DNA of 64,000 nucleotides from Pleurotus ostreatus/Saccharomyces cerevisiae fusant (lineage: Eukaryota; Opisthokonta), in the NCBI GenBank assembly GCA_024196135.1, contig JAMQCK010000025.1:1-64000 (forward strand), read 5' to 3'. Each line of letters opens with the position of its first letter. Positions within the stretch are counted from its first letter, which is position 1. A program made the position numbers and the translations under genes. Under the pieces are notes generated by a model. That model searched no databases, was not told where the DNA came from, and saw only the letters and a program-made list of their open reading frames with translations. Positions 39,908-53,000 of this stretch are shown one piece after another.

Positions 39908-40904
39908 TTGGCACCTGATCCGGAGCTTTCTTCCCTCTTTCCGGTCCTCACAATCGCATACTCCCCCTTTGTCTGCTAACCAACACTACCAGCCATCTTC
40001 CAAAGCCAAACATATTGATGAGAAGCCTCCCAAGTATTTCCAGTCACCAGAACAGCCCTTGGAGAAGGTGCCGAGACTGGGGTCCCATCTTCTGCCGTTT
40101 GTATTGTTCTCGGCAACCGCCGTGGGGAAAAGAACAACGTCCGCTGCACGCTTCCGGACGCAGTGCGCTCGGTGTGCACGCCTGAACCGCAGGGGTTCGA
40201 TTCGAGGGGAGGCCTGCGCGGGTGGCTCTCCGCCGCTACTTGCGTACTTGCCGTGCCTAGCCTTTGGACACGCTGATGGCCTATCACACTAGCCCTTGTC
40301 AGATCACATCTGCCCGGTCGAGTTGCCACAATTAACGGAGAACAGCTGTATCGAAGGCTACGGACAGACCTTCCATGTATCTACCTTTTCCTATTGACCA
40401 TCCTGACCCTACACATCAGCCCTCAAGCATACGATCCCCGGACAACGTTCACCGTAGCGATAGCACGCTTCTCCATTGCGAACCGAGTCCGGACACGTAA
40501 CTGCTTGCGTGTCCCACAAACATGCAGCACCTCCTCAACAAGGATCCGAGTCACCTTTGAAGTCATCTGGTAGCATGAAAACCGCGCAACCGCACGCAGG
40601 AGCGGGCAAATGAACGACGATGACTGAGCGGCGTGAGAAGCTTGCATGAGATCAGATCTAAGAACGGCACGCGGCTTTGGAATACCTCCGCAATCTCGAT
40701 CAGGTATCCCCAACGGGCAACAGCCTCCTATACAGTAACAATAGACAGAAGTCGCTGCCTGTATGCGTCCATGCATCCCTCGTAAGGGTGTCCAACGCTG
40801 CGTACAGACCAGTGATCCTTTCTAGAGTACACAAATAAAGTTACAAGGCGAACGATGCACGTATCCATTTTACACAGGAAGAAAAGGCTACGCCGCACAT
40901 GCCG
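39908..40904. other. Intergenic region between APC2 and KDM5
   Basis: 1 kb containing the APC2 terminator and the KDM5 promoter. A GGTTCGATTC motif near 40194 resembles a tRNA B box, but no cloverleaf forms around it. No supported gene was found. Confidence 0.5.
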
Positions 40905-43900
40905 TCACGCCAACTTCCAATGCCCATCACGCTCGACGACTAGGCCTTCCCTCCTTGCCGCGTCCATAAATGACGCAAGCTGGTCGATAGTCTTGTCGTA
41001 TCCAGGAGCAAACTTGAGCATAGACTGTATCCGATCCACCGACATGGAGCCCAAATTCGTGAGCATGCCTTCGATAAACTGTGGTCGCGTTAGGTCAGAC
41101 AACGTCTCCAAAATTCAGCCTCAGCCACCAGAGCAACGTTACCTTCCAGTATACCCGCATTTGCTCGGCCTGCTGTTGTTGTACACTGGAAACCGGCGCA
41201 GGCTCGTCCACGGCGATGACTGCAATGTTCGTCAGTTCTGACTTGGTACAGAGAAATAAACGCTACACACCTGTCCTTGGCTCACGCTCAGTCGTCGACT
41301 TCTCTTCCGCATACTCAAGCAGACGGAACGTGTTCTCGGTGTCCTCCTTCAGGACGCCTAAATCCATCCATGTCGTCAATGCTTTCAGAGCCGCGATCCG
41401 GTCGACATTCCCGACACCGGCTATCAACTCGTCAATGGTCCAAATGTCTGTCGTGACCGTTGTCAGATTCCGTGGGTTGCGATCAACAGGTCACTTGCCT
41501 TTCTGCGAGAACAACTCGATGAAGGCTGCCTCTAGTGGCGGCACCTTCGCTTCGACTGTGCGATCCGCGAGCTCGAGCTCGAGCTCCACAGTACCTAGAT
41601 GAGGCAGCCACTTAAGTTTCTTGTCCGGCTTGAAGACGCAGAACTCGTGCGAGTAGGAGTCTTGCAACCTGTTCATCGTCAGCGAGCGATCTCGGCAACA
41701 GTGGGCAGAACGTACTCTTTGAACTGCCCCGGCATTGCGATATCGCTAGCTTCCAGCGGAGGCCAGAAGTGCGAAGAGATGATTGTTGGGTGGACGACCG
41801 ACTGCGTGTGCTCAGCGATACGAAAGCCGGAGGAGATCGATTGCCATACCTTCTTCTGCGACTGCACATGCGAGTCGGTACGCCTCGAATCGGACATGTC
41901 CTTCATCATGACCTCGCAGACCTGTAGCGGCGCCTCGCCGAAGCGGATCTTCAGAATTTCGATATTGCGACGCTATGACAGCAGGTGAGTACGCGCCTTG
42001 ATATCGAAGGTAAATATGCATACCTCTTTATCAAGCCGCTCGTTATCGTCATTGTTGATAGCGAGCAACCGCTGCGCGAGCAGTACTTGCAGCTCCTTGA
42101 CGAATAGATCCTTCGAGTCGTATATACTGACGAGCGTGCTGATCACGTCGCTGGGCTTGTTTGTCCGGAATTCTATGAGGTGTGAGGTCGAGGTGCTTGC
42201 GAAAACCCATTTTGTACTTGCCTGGACCCGCGTCAATCGGCTCCGGTTCCCAAGCTGGGTCACTATAGTCGTCGATATCGACCTGGTGCAATGGCTGTAT
42301 AGGCTCGTTCTCGACGAGTGTGTCAGCACCGTCGTCGTCGCCCACGAGGTTAGCAACTATGCAGCGGATGGTATCGGGTCGTTCTCTGGTCGCAATATAT
42401 ATGAGCAAGTCAAGAAAGAACACGGTTGTCGCACAGACCTCAGATATCGTCGAATGGGATCTGCCACCTTGAACAGAAGCACACCAGGCGGGTCAATGAC
42501 ACGCAGGCAGCGGATAGTAGCGACATATTGGGCGAGGACGACGGGAGTGTCGGCTCCGGGATGCAGCAGTCGTTTACGATTTCTAGTGAGAGATTCGTTC
42601 AGCAGAGGGTATCAATGACGGGTATGGGCCCCACATACGCTTTCCGCAGAGCAGCAACGAATGCTGGTCGGGTGTCGACCCGCATGAGACATGTTCGTAG
42701 ATCAGCTAGAGCGCCCATGGAGTCTGGATGTGCGACAATGATGTCGAAGATTTCGCGGGTGCGTAGTTCGCAGAGAACCTACGATTGCAAAGTCAGTCAA
42801 TACATCACGTCGAAGAACGAAGGCGTACCCTATTCAGATGAAATTCGAACCGAGACGCAACACCAGACATCTTCGCCTTAGCGTCGTCCGCTGCAAGCTA
42901 ATTAGCATGGCCTCGGTAGGAAAGATGCGTGCACCTACGCCCCCGTGCATCGCGCGCATAAGTGAGCAGCATCCACTCTATGAGATTCTTCGACATCCAT
43001 TCCTTCAGCCTGAAAAATGAGCATCCGCGCCAAGCGGTCTGCGAAAGAATACTTACTTTTCCAGCTTCGGTTCCGCCCAGTCCCCTTTACACGACTCTAG
43101 CACATGCGCCTCGATGAACTCGTAGGCGACCGCCGCGATTACACTCTCATACCGGTCGACGAGCCCCAGGATCTCGAAGGTGTCCCAGAGGGGCTTGTGA
43201 TGGGGAATGAGAGAAGCAAGATTCTCATCGTCCTTCCGTAATGTAGCTTGCACCAAGCACTTGAAGGCGGCAGCGAAAGTAGGGGGAAGACTAGAGAAGA
43301 GATTGCGCTGGAATTGTGCAGTGTACGCCGACAGCACGGTGTGGCCGAGACTATGGGTGGGTGGGATGAGAGTAGTCTTTGGTTGGAGGAGTGGTGAAGA
43401 CCTACTCGACGACCGGACACCATGCATGGTACCATTCGCGAACGCGGTTGAGCATCTGGAGGACAAGAAGGGGGTCCCGGGTCTCGTGAAAGCGGGCCAG
43501 GAAGACGTCGACCTCGGCCATGATCAGGGGGAAGTTGTCTTTCACTTCATCTATGCGTGCAGGTTAGAGAGTTGTATTGGAGACATCCTGTAGACCACGC
43601 ACCAAGGAACGCCTCCAAGAGCACAGGTAAACGCTTCGTGTCATTCACAACAGTCACCGCATCGTTTACCGCCACCGGATCTGCCGCTCATGTCAACGAT
43701 GTAGTCCCTTGCGCAGCATGCCATCCACGCACCGAGATCATCTCTCCGCCAGCCAGGATCATTGATATTTCGTGGCTGCAGCGCGTCCGCGAGCAGTATC
43801 CACGCCTGGCGTCACATGAGTATACGCTCTAGGACTCATCGTTGATGCTCTGCGTACGCGACTGAACTCGAGCAGCCCAGTAATACCGGGCTGGTAGCGG

Positions 43901-44013
43901 TTGAGGCGCTCGAAGCTGCCATGCCACTTGAAGGACGTCTGCTTCTTCAGATATTCGCTCACAACTACCTCCGTGGCGGGAGGGGGAGGCGCGCCAGGAG
44001 TTGTAGGATACAT
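40905..44013 (-). CDS. APC2: APC2, cullin subunit of the anaphase-promoting complex
   Basis: Sixteen exons: 44013-43858, 43805-43733, 43680-43603, 43550-43406, 43350-43057, 43009-42939, 42890-42829, 42778-42639, 42582-42439, 42385-42222, 42172-42024, 41972-41716, 41668-41499, 41447-41271, 41219-41143 and 41078-40905, encoding 776 residues. The cullin-homology core contains KRLLHPGADT, LRVIDPPGVLLFKVADPIR, LRERPDTIRC and DVISTLVSIYDSKDLFVKEL, all typical of Apc2. The C-terminal winged-helix APC2 domain is visible as GMLTNLGSMSVDRIQSMLK. Apc2 pairs with the RING subunit Apc11 to form the catalytic core of the APC/C ubiquitin ligase, which triggers anaphase and mitotic exit. Two introns use GC-AG borders with strong AG|GCAAGT donors (42173-42221, 41448-41498). 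All sixteen exons close in frame. Confidence 0.95.
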
Positions 44014-44170
44014 GTTTTGCTTGAAGAGCGGAACGCGTGCAAGACGCGTCGAAGCGCGATGGTGTTCAGGACAAGTGATCTCAATCAAGAACGCGCCGAC
44101 GCGACGGCGGCCCGCGATTCCCGGCCTGCATCACGTCCAGCAAGTCTGTACAAACTCGACCACTAGATTT

Positions 44171-47100
44171 CTACTCAGATCTAAGATATCGTCTACCTAT
44201 CCTGAGCACTACAAGTAGGCCTACGATAGTATTGGCGGCATTGAACACGGTATAAGCCCGCCTCGGACCAACGAAGAGCGCAATCCCTGCCAGAGCGACC
44301 CATGCCCAGCGCGCCGACAATTTCTCTTCCAGACTGATGGACAGTCAGCTTAGCGGGCACTCGGGGAGATCGAGTACATACCGATGAGGAGGAAGCAGAG
44401 GACCCCTCGTCCAAGACGCGAAGTCAACGAGCACCAAGAAGGGTGCAACGTTCCCGAAGAAGTGATCCCCATCGAACGGCGTCGTCAATCCGGCCGTCGC
44501 CAGTGTGCGCACCCAGACGACTAGTACAGGTGCAGAGAGCGGGAGAAGCCAGGTCATCAGGAGTAGGATGTGCATCGAGTGGTTATGGCGATTGAAGTCG
44601 TCTTTCCGTTGTTGCTGTTCCGCAATAGCATGGTCGTCTTCATCACGAGGGGCGAGGGCTATGGTCTCGAGCGTAGGCGAAGTTGCTCGAGCAGTTGAGG
44701 GTTGCGACGTTGCGCACGTATACAGATGTATGAGCCAGCACCCGAGATATGCGACTTGCCATGGCACGAAGAACGTGATGAGGATGAAGACGAGGCCCAT
44801 CGACATGACAGTATACCGTCCGATCCGCTGCTTCTCTGGTCTCGACGTAGGTCTGCATAAGATGTTAGCAAGCGCGCTAAACAGCCGAACACCGCGCTTT
44901 ACAGACCTGCTCAGCACTTTTGCTATCTTCCCAATCGGCCACATGAGAGCAGCCAGCAACCACCAACTCACGTACACCAAGCCGCCCGCCAACGCAATCA
45001 ATAGCGTAGATATGGGCGCAAACAATGGCTCTCCTCGCGTCCCCAGATAAAGAGACTCCGGCAGAGGAGCGAAGGATATTACGAAACAAGCCAGCACGAG
45101 CTTGCGCATATGAACGCCGATGAAGTGTTCCAATGAAGATGGCACACTAGCCACTGGAACTATGATATCAATCAGGCTCGGTGTTCACAGCAACGTTGGT
45201 AAAAACCGTACCTCCAGTCCGTTCCGCCTCACTCCAAGCCACGAAGATCGTAAGCGCCACAATCGCCACACACCAAGTCGCCAGCGTCGTGAAGTACCGC
45301 GTCGTCCATCTGCCGACGGTCGTCGGCCAATCGATGCTGATACGGATGCCCGCGAGTTCGTGCTGGCATCCTGCGGACCCCGATGAGTGGATGCTAAAGG
45401 TGATTCCCGGCTGCGGGCGAGGGTCGTGAAAGTAGGGAGCGGGGAGGTGGGTATGCAGGAGAACATTGCGATTTTGGCCAGGTCGCAGAGGGAAGTAGTG
45501 GGTTTCCGAGGGATGGGACGTGTGGCTCAATAGTGGTTGTAGGAGGGAATCTAGGGATGGGGTCAGCGATGCCCTACAAAGTACCAAGAAGACACTCGCC
45601 TTTGCAAGACGACCCTGACGTTGGTGCCAGAGGCGTCACTCGGTAAATAACAAGCGCATGCGAAAGCAAGTTCGGCAATTCCACTGTACTCTTCAGGGCT
45701 TCAGACTCATGAAGAGGCAGCTCCACGCCGCCTAAGATGAGCCCCAGGGTGCTAACATCGCGCGTCACAGGCGCAGACGCGTCCCAACCACCGACAGCCC
45801 AGCCTCGTCCGTCCGCATTCTCCACGTTCACCGCGATAAATTGAGGAGCGTCCTCCGCTGAGTTGACTTCGGCCTCGTACAAAACCACGCCCTCCGACTC
45901 GTCCGTGCCCTCACTCGGCACTGGGAAAGGCTTGCCGATTATAGGGTTCGGAATGAGCTTGAGTGTGGTCGGCGGTAAAGAAGTGCACGAAGATGGCGTC
46001 CCGTCCGAACTGGAGGAGCATCTGTAGACCGAGGCTCGTAGCGGGAGAGGCTTTTGCGGCGATACTTGCAAGACGGATCCTTGGGACACGTAGAGCACGA
46101 AGCGGCGGTGGTTGCTGTCTGCAGGGATGGGAAGCAAGTACGTCTTTGACCCTCGCGGCTGCGTGAGGACTAATGGCGCGCCCACTGGAAGAGTGTCGTA
46201 TTCCCCTTCGGCCAGAGCAAGGTCCTCCTGCAGCGACAGCTCAGCCGGCAGCGTATGCCCGTCGCGCAGCCATTGGTCGAGGACGGCAACCCTCCCTGCA
46301 GGCGTGATCGCGCCCCCAAGCTCTAACGCGGCCCGCGCTACGCGCCACCGCACCTGATGACACCACACCATCTCCCGATGCCCCACACCCGTCCACGCGC
46401 CCTCCAGCGCCGACGAGAACATTGTCCTCCGATACGGCTCCCTACCCTTCACCGCCGGCAGCACGCACGACTCGGACGGAATCATCATATCCGTCGCTCC
46501 GCCACACAACGACACGATCGGCGTCGGGTCCCCCTCCAGCACGCGTCGGTTCCGGTCGTACATCGCGTCGATGCGCGCATCGAACCGCGCGGGCGGGAGC
46601 GTGTGGGGCGTGGACATGGTGATGATGGCTGAGATGTCGGGGCTGGGGAGGAGGGACGTGGCGACGATGCCGCCCATGGAGTGCCCAAGGACGATGATCT
46701 GCGTGCCAGGGGGGTAGAGGTGGAGAATGTAGGCTATGGCTCGGGAGGTGTAGGCGGTCTCGGCTTCGACCGTAGGGCCGTGGAAGGCGGAGAGGTCTTC
46801 ATTGAACTCAACTGGTGCGGCCGAGTCAGGGAGGGGAGCGTCGCACGCGACAGAACACTCACCGGCGAAGAAGTCCAAGGGCTTCAGCGAACGCGTCTTG
46901 AACTCCGGTGAGATAGACCCGGGCGAGCCATGGAACTGCCTGGCAGCAGACGACGCGATCGAGCGAACTTGGTGAGAGGAACCAGCGTTCCCCGGTATGA
47001 AGAGGACGGGTACACCCTGTCCGACCTTACATGCACTCAACTACCACTCTGTATAGCGAGAAAGCCCGCATAGAACGCACTTGATTAGATTGCCAGCCTA

Positions 47101-47302
47101 CTTCGCGGTACAACCACAGCGAATAACGATGCGCCAACGGCGTCCATGATGAGTTGAAGTCTGCCTGCAGAATGTACGACGGCGACATCCATGACATGCG
47201 ACATCCTTGGGGAGATAGGTCGTCTACGATGCGGACAGTTGCAAGATACAGTAGGAACACAGCAAGCAGAGAGCCAACGGCGAGAGCAGGAGCAGACTTC
47301 AT
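44171..47302 (-). CDS. BST1: GPI inositol-deacylase Bst1 (PGAP1 family)
   Basis: Exons are 47302-47081, 47025-46863, 46811-45600, 45550-45212, 45159-44907, 44852-44382 and 44333-44171, encoding about 940 residues. It starts with a signal anchor (VGSLLAVFLLYLATVRIV). The PGAP1-like hydrolase domain carries GVPVLFIPGNAGSS and the nucleophile elbow GHSMGG; VEFNEDLSAFHG links exons 2 and 3 as in yeast Bst1. The C-terminal third holds several membrane helices. The enzyme removes the acyl chain from inositol on GPI-anchored proteins in the endoplasmic reticulum, a step needed for their export. The intron 45551-45599 has a GC-AG border (AAAG|GCGAGT). The acceptor of the first intron is ambiguous: 47025 gives a 55-nt intron, 47040 would give 40 nt; both stay in frame. 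Confidence 0.92.
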
Positions 47303-47553
47303 AGCATGGCGGTCAGAATCAAGGCACTTCTTACTCGTGTCTTTCTCGTGTCTTCACAAACTTCACTGCAGGGAGATGACTTCTGATTCTTTGATTGATA
47401 AACCGCGAGCCACAACTACGAAGAAAATAAAAAATAGGTAAACTCAGATGGAAAGAAGGTCAATGCGACAGAGCGATCGTGACAACGTTCCAATGAATGG
47501 AGGACATGCAAGTGCGATGCGACGACGGGATATACATGACGGGTAAAGAGCGT

Positions 47554-48478
47554 TTACTCGTCGCCCGGCGCTTCGGGTGCCTCGTCCTTGGAGTCGGCGG
47601 GCTTCTCGCCTGTGCAAAGGGTCAGACACGCCGCATATATGCGCTATATCAGGCACGTACCAGAGTCCTGCATGTCCGAGGTCCATAGGGTGAGGTTGTC
47701 CCTCAAGAGCTGCATGATCAAGGTCGAGTCCTTGTAGCTCTCCTCGGACAAGGTGTCGAGCTCGGCGATGGCATCGTCGAACGCCTGCTTGGCGAGGTGG
47801 CAAGCACGGTCGGGGCTGTTGAGGATCTCGTAGTAGAAGACGGAGAAGTTGAGGGCGAGGCCGAGGCGGATGGGATGTGTGGGCGGGAGCTCGGTGACGG
47901 CAACGTCAGACGCAGCCTTGTAAGCCTCCAGGGACTTGTCGGCGCTGTCTTTACGCTTGTCGCCAGTCGCGAACTCGGCGAGGTAACGGTGGTAGTCACC
48001 CATCCTGAAAGGCCACGTCAGTCAAACAGCTTCGATGCAGGGCTTAGCCACGTACATCTTGTGGTAGAAGACCTTCGACTCGCCAGACGCGGCCGAGGGG
48101 ATGAGGTGCTTCTCGAGAACGTCGAGGATGTCCTCGCAGATCTTTGCGAGCTCGCCCTCGATCTTCTCCCGGTAGCCCTTGATCATGGAGACCTGGGCCT
48201 CGTTGCCCTTCGACTCCTCCTTCTGCTCGATGGAGGAGACGATTCTCCAGGACGCGCGGCGCGCGCCGATGACGTTCTTGTACGCCACAGACAAGAGGTT
48301 GCGCTCCTCGACGGTGAGCTCCTGGTCGGAAGACGCGACGCGCTTCATGTTCTCGACCATCTCTGCATGACGCGTCAGTGGCTTCTCTGTGGCGATCTGC
48401 GACGCGCGTACCCTCATAGCGCTCAGCCTGCTCAGCGAGCTTGGCAAGGTAGACAGAGTCCTCACGCGATTCAGGCAT
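47554..48478 (-). CDS. 14-3-3 protein
   Basis: Exons are 48478-48412, 48362-48056, 48004-47661 and 47609-47554, encoding 257 residues, the normal 14-3-3 length. Family signatures are present: [38 protein letters not shown] and [13 protein letters not shown]. The acidic tail ends EAPEAPGDE. The protein would form dimers that bind phospho-Ser/Thr peptides and regulate signalling, septation and metabolism. A 124-nt intron appears to lie in the 5' untranslated region: a donor GTAAGT at 48602, and a TACTAAT branch site followed by TTCAG directly in front of the ATG at 48478. A 5' leader intron fits a strongly expressed gene. Confidence 0.96.
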
Positions 48479-48602
48479 CTGAAGATCATTAGTACAGAAA
48501 ACGCGTCTCGACGCGTCGGGGACTGACTATGGATGGTGTTTAGGTGGAAGCTAGGTTTACGCGTCAGGATCGTGCAGGGCGGCGAGCTCGATGTACACTT
48601 AC
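48479..48602 (-). promoter_or_regulatory. Probable 5'-UTR intron of the 14-3-3 gene
   Basis: On the minus strand the region begins GTAAGT, has the perfect branch-site consensus TACTAAT 16 nt before its end, and ends TTCAG immediately before the start codon. At 124 nt it is about twice as long as the coding introns. No transcript evidence is available here. Confidence 0.7.
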
Positions 48603-50044
48603 GAGGTGGGGCGACGATGAAGAGTGGCTGGAGATGGTCGATGTTGAAAGTCAAGTGCAATTAGATTGGTGGGCGCAGGGCTTGCCTTTTTGAGCGGCGC
48701 AGGGCGTAGGGTTGGAACCGAGGGCGTTGCCAAACAACCGTAACCCTGCGTGCTGATCCGAGTGCCGTCGAAGCCGAATGACATTTACCAAACCGAGCCC
48801 TCCGTCAAACGACCCCAAAACGACAAGCCCCCAGTCCCAAGGGAACCCTTTGCGCGGCACCAGCGACGTGGCTTTGTGCGCGTTGCTCTCCTCAAAGCCA
48901 GCCGAGCGTCCTTTGTTTGCGGTCATCGCCCCACTTTGACGAGTTAGTCGTCACTCGTGCAGCAGTGGAGCCAGCGCAGCTCGGCGATGGAGGCGCAATT
49001 CATCGCCGGCTATTCAGGCAACTCTACTGCTCCGCTCGGTTGCGAGACACACTCTTCGCTTTTCACTCTTGGGCGCAGGGCTTACGCCCACACAAAAGGC
49101 GATCTTCCCTTCATCAGATAAGCTACACAGGTTCCGAGGCTCGAGTACCGGACGAGGGCCTGGTTTTGGCAGGTCTGCATTGTCTGTTTGTCTTCTGGAG
49201 CCTGTTATCGTGGCTTCTTGTAAGGACACGGCCGCAAGACCGCTGCGTCCGCCTTTGAAGCTCGCTCAACGTATCGCGTGACTGCACGCCGTCTATGGGC
49301 GCAGTTCTCGAGAATGATGGGCAATCGCTCGTTAGCGCCCACAGAAGATAGCGCTACTAGCCTTCCTCAACCGCGAGTTTTCGAACCCATCTATCGGGCT
49401 TATCTTCGCGAATCGACGGGCCTCCGAGATTCGCTCGCTAAGGCCGCCACGTCCGTCCGGCTTTGCCCACACATCCGGGATATCGCGAAGACCCTTTGCC
49501 AACAAAGTGTGCAAACAACCTCCGATCTTCCAGTCATTCCAAACGAATGCACAAACGTAAAAGAGAGCAAGAATGAAGGGCTCCGCACCCTTATCGTCGT
49601 CAAGATATGTATACATACAACCTTCTATGACCTGCACGTAAATGCCTTCCCGACAAAATCGTGGCGGGAACACGGAGTCATGCATGGCTTTCGTGTTTTT
49701 GTCGAGCTATCAAGGATGGCACCGTATCTTGCCTAGCGCCACATAGGGTTCTCGGTGTCTATTCTCAAATACACACAACGCAGACGTTGTGCACGGTTCA
49801 AGTTCAACTGTTGTGCACATGATCGTGGGAATCGACACCAATGCAAACAAACACCGACAAACTGGTCTTTCTTCATGGACTATTCGACGCAAGGCGAAAG
49901 TATACAAGTGCTGGGGAGCATGGCAGCAAGCGAAAACACGCAGACATATCATGCAGTGGAAACACTTTCACAAGATACAAGATGACTGACAAACGAGTAC
50001 AAAACTATGCGTCGACAACAAATTCCAACGACCAACACGCCCGC
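48603..50044. other. Intergenic region between 14-3-3 and NUP188
   Basis: 1.4 kb with the 14-3-3 promoter on the left and the NUP188 3' end on the right. A 13-bp direct repeat GGGCGCAGGGCTT occurs at 48671-48683 and 49071-49083, and GTTGTGCAC occurs twice near 49784 and 49810. Several short frames overlap here, but none shows exons or a domain. Confidence 0.5.
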
Positions 50045-53000
50045 TCACAAAGCCTGCAACCAACGTTAGCACGATTATCCATTTCGCAACAAAAGAAGCA
50101 AACGAACCTTTGCCGGCCCAGACACATGATCCTTGAAGAAGTTCTCCAAGATCTGGCTCACGTCGATGAGGTCCTTCCCAAGAGTCGTTCCGCTCTTCGC
50201 AATCAGCGGCTTCGCCTTCTGCATCAACGACTCCAAATCATCCACCGTGTCGCTAACGAGCCCCCGCCTTAACCTATCCGCCGCCTTCGTCGCCGGCGTC
50301 ACGTCCATCGCTCCGGCCTGCGCCTCGTCGAACTCGACGTCGCGGTTGCCGAGCTCGGCGTCGGGCTTGTTGAGGTAGAGCGCGAGCTGGGTGACGGAGT
50401 AGGTGAGGATGACTTCGAGGGTGTGCCTGGCGACAGAGATGCCTGCATGCACGTCCTCTTTGGTTTCGTAGGTTCCGGTGAGGATAGGCTTACTCTTGTC
50501 GGCAGACTTTGCAGTCGGTGCTTTCGCGAGGAGATCGCGCAGCTGGTCTAGCGCGCAGTTCCCAAGCTCGAGAAGCGTCCCAAGGGAAGCCCTCTCGCCG
50601 AGCACAACCTTATTTTGCTGCGAACCGTGTGAGATTATTGGTCATAATGATGCAGAAGGAGGGACGACTTACAGGTAGGATGATGGCTTCCTCTGCTGGC
50701 CATGTATCTCGCTCCCGCATCATAATCGACTCTGCGCGACTGATGGTGACCAAGACAGACACAATCGACCCCGCAAGCTTCATAAGCCGATGCAAGAGAT
50801 GCGCCACAGGCGGCGACGAGTCCTTCTCATTCGCCAGCCGATCCTGCGGGGTCACCGGCTCGAAGAGACTTGCGACCCGCCGAGGATGGGTCACCGCATG
50901 GTTGACGTGCTGCAGCAACATCAGGCCATGGACCTTGAACGCGTACAGAACCTGGTCAATGTGGCTGGTTCCGCTCGCGGACGTCAAGGACCCCTCCGCA
51001 AGCGCGAAGAACACGTTCACCGTTTGCTCCATCTCCTCCATCGTGGCCAGCGATATCGGGTCCGTCGCCGTCCACGACATCGTCCGTACGATCTGCGCAC
51101 TGCAGAGCTGCACGAAGCCGCTCGCCTCCGCGTCCAGATAGTGCGTCTCGCGCCCGAGGGCGAAGAGCACGGCAGAGATCACGGCGAGCATCGAACAGTA
51201 GGCCACATGCGCGGGACTCCGCTCGCCAGGGAGCTCTGGAATTGCGACATCAATCGCGCCTGAGCGGATAGCGGCGCTGATAGAGCAGTTGCTGTAAGCC
51301 AGCAGGACGCCGTTCGACGCGAGCATCTCTGCTGCCTCCGGTACAGTCGCAAGGGCCATGTGTAGGCGCATGATGTGCGGGGAGTAGAGCGGTTGCTTGC
51401 GCAGGTTCAGCAGTGGCAGGTCCGACAACCCGGCCAGGTCCAACTTCGAGTAGATCTCCAGGCTTTCCCGCACCACGTCCGTTTCCCGACATCGCGCCAG
51501 CCATTGTGATGGCGACGAGTTGATGTCTCGGCGTATGCACTGCTCGAAGACGGCGACGAGCAACTCCAGGTCTCGGTCGAGATCAAGGTCGGGTCTGCTG
51601 CGGATGGCAAGGAATACGATGCGAAGGCCGTCGATGACGAGAGCCAGGATCGCGTCGATGGTGGTTGCTATCCGCAGACGCTGATCAGCGTTGACGAGCT
51701 TGCGGTGTGCGAGGAGGTTTCGGCTCTGCTTAGCGCAGTAGTACAGGATCTGCAGGAGGGTCTGGTGGAAGGGTACGGAGATTTTGCCTAAGAAGGAGGC
51801 GGCGGGGGGTTGTGCTGGGTTGGATATGATGCCGCGCGTGTTGGCCATACCGTCAGAAAATATTTCGATAGAGTCGTCCTTCTCATCTGACCAGAACCAT
51901 GCGAGCTCCAGTAGAGCCAGCAATATGCCTAATCGTTGACCATGCACGATCGCCTTCATGTCTCCTGGGTGCTTCTCAGCGGCAACATCGTGCGCGATAG
52001 CCGTGTACGCCTCGAGGATGTGCTTGCGAGCATCCTTGTCTCCGCGCAGGTAGGGTCCTAACTGCTGGAGAAGGAACTGCCAGGACGTCGCCAGGTGGGA
52101 GAAGCCGTGCGTCAAAGAGAGGTTGAGGTTGATCGACATGATCTGTAGCTGAAGGTGGTCGTCGACGGCCATACCATCGTCCTCAGGTACATATGCCGCC
52201 ATTCGCCTCTCGGCGTGCTCCAGAGAAAAGGCAAACCCATCGCCGAGTTCCCGATCGTGCACAGGGTCGGACAATCGCACTTGGTCGAGGGTGAGTCCGG
52301 GATACTTCTTCTCCAGCGTCGCTGTAGCCTTGTCGTAGAGCTCCGGGTTGTAAGTTGCGGTGGCGGCATGGAGGATAACCTCGTTCAGACCGTCCGACTT
52401 GAACCACTTCTCGATCATCGAAAAGCTGAGCGCCTTTTCCGGCGTCGCCTTCCCTGTGTTCTCCTGCACCTGCATGCTGATGTCGGAGCCCAGGATACTC
52501 GTCGCGTGTGCTTGCGCCAGCGTCCGATAAGCGTACATGGACACTTCTGGATGTTGGTCGGAGTGTGGCACTCCGTCGATGATTATGGTCTCCGTTGTCT
52601 TGCACTCTGGTGGCGGATCCTTCTCCCGGGATGCAGCTCCTGCTATCCTCTTCCAGAATGCTTCGTCAGAGCGCAGCGGTCCCAGAATCGCCCGGTTCTC
52701 GAGTCCGCGCTGCCAGACCGCACTGACGAAGTTGAGCACAGCGTCAAGTAGTTGAGGGTTGAAGTCCCATAGGTCCGACCAGTCCTTCAGAATGTCAAGA
52801 GCTGCGTCCATCCCGACTACTTTCCGGGTGCTGCCCTTCAGTACCGAGGGGTCAGGCTTCTCCGCAATAGCTTTGCCCTTGCCCTTGATATCGCTCAACG
52901 AGAACGAGGTCCCCGAGATGAACAGACGACCGAGCGCAGGCTCCTTCTCCACTGTCAGCGCCATGAAGTGCCAGATCGCGATACGAAGCGGCGGGTGGTT

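Noticed and set aside
40185..40215. tRNA-like B box GGTTCGATTC
   Set aside because: No acceptor, D or anticodon stems can be paired around it.
41998..42618. 206-codon + strand frame
   Set aside because: Antisense to four APC2 exons that are supported by clear homology motifs.
48671..49083. Possible transposon remnant marked by the 13-bp direct repeat
   Set aside because: A single 13-bp repeat pair without inverted ends, target duplication or coding trace is not enough.
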